Positions 7,601 to 8,340 of a stretch of 8,340 nt of DNA are shown in pieces. The notes under the pieces were generated by a model. It made no database searches, was not told where the DNA came from, and saw nothing but the letters and a program-made list of their open reading frames with translations. Source of the stretch: CAYMLQ01 sp964390795 (GTDB taxonomy: Bacteria > Verrucomicrobiota > Kiritimatiellia > RFP12 > UBA1067); the NCBI GenBank assembly GCA_964390795.1, contig CAYMLQ010000273.1, positions 1 to 8,340 on the forward strand. The letters are read 5' to 3'. How positions within the stretch are numbered: the first letter of the stretch is position 1; the number at the start of each line of letters is the position of its first letter. The position numbers were made by a program, and so were the translations under genes.

Positions 7601-8160
7601 ACCTGCTTGCCGTCAACATAGAGGCGCACGCGTTCCCTGTTCACGACCGCCGCCACGTCGTGCCACAGACCGTCGGTCACGCAGGTCCGGCTGAGAATCG
7701 TGTCGGGCGCATTGCCCGGCATGTAGAACGCCAAATGGCCGCTGCCTTTGAAACTGTAAAACTCCCAATGGATCGGCGAGGATTTGGGCTCGTGCGCCAC
7801 GAAGATGTTGAACTGTGCCGCGTGACGCGCCTTCACGCGCAGCCGGATCGTGAGAGGCGCCTGATCCAGCGCGGGGCAACCAGCCACGACGGCGCCGCCC
7901 TGCCCGGCGAAAAAAGCGCCTCCGAAGCCGGGGTTGTCGGTCTGCGGAGACTCCGCCTGCCCGTCCAGCAACCGTTCGTAGCCGGGATGGCTGAGCAGGA
8001 CGGAGCGCGGCCACGTCTGGGCGTTCAGCGCCGAAGCCGTGGCGTACTGCCGCCGCCCCGTCGGCAACACGTTCTCAGGCGCATGAGCGGCTGCGGCCGC
8101 TTCAGCCGAAACGGCCGCAAGTCCGCCGCTCAGCGCCACGCTGAGAAACTGTTTTAACAC
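4690..8160 (-). CDS. HzsA-related secreted diheme cytochrome c with LamG-like and PD40 propeller domains
   Basis: The 1156-residue product begins with a Sec signal peptide (K3, hydrophobic stretch, Ala-rich end; cleavage near Ala27). A concanavalin/LamG-like domain spans roughly 100-225; GLWHDVAAVVNRERVRLYVDG (164-184) is typical. After a linker come PD40-like propeller strands (TPEVSYDGQTVYFAH at 551, FDPVELPSGRLAFISERRG at 604, EWQPSVDNSGMLVYTRWD at 661, and further ones to about 835). The C-terminal region carries LGTVPLEADGSAYFEAPAG (about 935-953), CLGCH (985-989) and CLMCH (1037-1041), so two covalent c-type hemes are predicted. This architecture matches proteins named after the hydrazine synthase alpha subunit. 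No beta or gamma subunit genes are nearby, so hydrazine synthesis is not implied; periplasmic electron transfer or sugar-related redox chemistry is more likely. The start is GTG; an out-of-frame ATG overlaps it. Two ADTQVRP repeats (397-403, 419-425) interrupt the linker before the propeller. Confidence 0.88.
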   Translation of the reverse strand: MLKQFLSVALSGGLAAVSAEAAAAAHAPENVLPTGRRQYATASALNAQTWPRSVLLSHPGYERLLDGQAESPQTDNPGFGGAFFAGQGGAVVAGCPALDQAPLTIRLRVKARHAAQFNIFVAHEPKSSPIHWEFYSFKGSGHLAFYMPGNAPDTILSRTCVTDGLWHDVAAVVNRERVRLYVDGKQVAEGNVTRPFGRATGPTRLGVGTLVEGGLVCDGWIDDLGIRSSEMSVDTPLVAPQQADASTLFLCAFDVSDGRYEALGRMAGTIAVGARDGHIRDELLPREGVEPSVAPGEKPPKNIPLQACSAEQLAEAIRRLGLQAVSAEAIRPGVLALWGEQAVDLQNQISGKTPLPRGAAGQVYDDHALIRPEEKTPYEVIVRRTGALLDLLEKGSADTQVRPLAPLHNDGTFDGSDRADTQVRPYLATLRRDWDRLKTPVSVHSNDVFAACAVRRAVVLANPELAAYDRLVFLARATYAGCRLTNMRNTDRTGGHFNTQCFGFNTIHGGGLFTLEDWRTKEPAVKSLLAGCVVANGPLKGKPLDSGSFYTPEVSYDGQTVYFAHCGATEHRWVWSEGTTWKLFKLKRETGELTQLTEGPWNDFDPVELPSGRLAFISERRGGFIRCFTEGSRLRVPTYVLHSMKPDGSDIYPLSYYETSEWQPSVDNSGMLVYTRWDYTDREDCLGSQFWTCFPDGRDPRAPHGNYPQPWHTFADNTHGDHRFGRCADAPSALPMTEMHIRAMPDSHRYVLTAAPHHGETFGSLCVLDLREPDDFHMSQLRRVTPYVPFPESESPGRSQYAYGTAWPVSGDVFLCNRWEDLVVLDRFGNEELVCERERLPTGYDARLRLTHPKPLRARPKPPVIPQRTAQGVDFAKADKRAVIGVVNVRISDQPFPAGRTPKRLRVLQAILKSDPWMDKPFIGYGQENTPRIPLGTVPLEADGSAYFEAPAGKELIFQVLDENNMAIQSMRSTAFAHPGERLTCLGCHEPKRESYAVKTEQPLAFRQPPSKLEPECGPVEPVSFFRLVQPVLQDRCLMCHLKEKKGPQKMGYEDLRDYAFHFGGGFSGKTMQPVYGGSRSVPGRCGAAVSRLGKALLTPGHRAAVPEEERHRVILWLDANALRYSSYHDTAAQERGELVWPLLDSDPAHPLANAE
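6885..6908. repeat. In-frame palindromic repeat element, copy A
   Basis: The element reads AGGG, then GCGGAC, a CTGCGT loop, and GTCCGCCC. GGGCGGAC (6887-6894) and GTCCGCCC (6901-6908) form a perfect 8-bp stem around the 6-base loop CTGCGT. On the coding strand it encodes ADTQVRP (residues 419-425 of the HzsA-related protein). It matches copy B at 22 of 24 positions. Confidence 0.8.
6951..6974. repeat. In-frame palindromic repeat element, copy B
   Basis: This copy starts exactly 66 bases (22 codons) from copy A and shares the uninterrupted 17-base core CGGACCTGCGTGTCCGC. The outer stem has decayed: CGGAC (6956-6960) still pairs with GTCCG (6967-6971), but a T at 6955 and a G at 6973 break the longer pairing seen in copy A. 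It encodes ADTQVRP at residues 397-403. The sequence flanking the two copies is not similar, so this is not a simple 66-base tandem duplication. Confidence 0.78.
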
Positions 8161-8162
8161 AT

Positions 8163-8340
8163 TTATTTACCTGTGCCGCAGTCGAGAACGAAGTATTCGG
8201 GATTCATGCCGGCCAAGGGAGCCCTCAGCTTATCCAGTTCTGCGGCCGGCCCGAGAATTTCGATGCGGAAAAGCTCGGCGATCTTGACAAACTTGCCGAG
8301 CGCCTCGCCGCAGTTCTCCAGGTGCGCCATCACGGCCGCC
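8163..8340 (-). CDS. Unrecognised protein, C-terminal fragment
   Basis: The last 58 codons and a TAA stop of a gene entering from the right edge are visible. The reading AAVMAHLENCGEALGKFVKI, continuing to EYFVLDCGTGK at the end, is mixed helical and hydrophobic in pattern and contains a repeated theme of Leu/Ile/Val every three to four residues. I do not recognise the family, and the part seen holds no catalytic motif that I can name. Codon use looks like that of the neighbouring genes. The stop lies 2 bases before the GTG of the HzsA-related gene, so it is very probably the upstream member of the same operon, with translation of the next gene possibly dependent on it. Confidence 0.6.
   Translation of the reverse strand, partial: AAVMAHLENCGEALGKFVKIAELFRIEILGPAAELDKLRAPLAGMNPEYFVLDCGTGK

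Noticed and set aside
1..8340. CRISPR arrays, tRNA or rRNA genes, transposases
   Set aside because: No regularly spaced direct repeats, cloverleaf-like segments, rRNA-like stretches or transposase motifs were seen on either strand.

Overview
The window holds seven protein-coding genes, all on the minus strand, in two groups separated by about 380 bases of non-coding DNA. Base composition is high in GC. The best clue to the host is the 1156-residue secreted protein with a LamG-like domain, a PD40-type propeller and two c-type hemes. It resembles the 'HzsA-related' proteins common in Planctomycetota, Verrucomicrobiota, Kiritimatiellota and Lentisphaerota. I therefore infer a PVC-superphylum bacterium; no rRNA or other marker is present to confirm this.

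Right-hand group (8340 down to 3294, in transcription order): the C-terminal end of an unrecognised gene; the HzsA-related diheme protein (GTG start, 2 bases after the previous stop); and, 37 bases later, a PHP-domain metallohydrolase with a Tat-type lipoprotein signal. The spacing suggests one operon for exported proteins. It ends in a short GC hairpin followed by a heptamer-based inverted repeat.

Middle (2911-3293): no convincing gene. It holds the two repeat structures, a small hairpin, an AT-rich tract, a weak candidate promoter and a strong ribosome binding site for the next gene.

Left-hand group (2910 down to 1): a chalcone isomerase-like protein, a DUF3833 lipoprotein, an FAD-dependent amine-oxidase-type oxidoreductase and a DUF1365 protein cut by the window edge. 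The genes are 4 bases apart or overlap by ATGA, so this is a tight operon. The same set is well known in Proteobacteria, usually beside a cyclopropane-fatty-acyl-phospholipid-synthase-like gene and often under RpoE/ChrR-type control. It probably modifies unsaturated membrane lipids.

The most unusual signal is inside the large HzsA-related gene. A near-identical 24-base palindromic element occurs twice, 66 bases apart and in the same frame, and each copy encodes the peptide ADTQVRP. It looks like a mobile or dispersed palindromic repeat tolerated inside a coding sequence, comparable in concept to Rickettsia palindromic elements.
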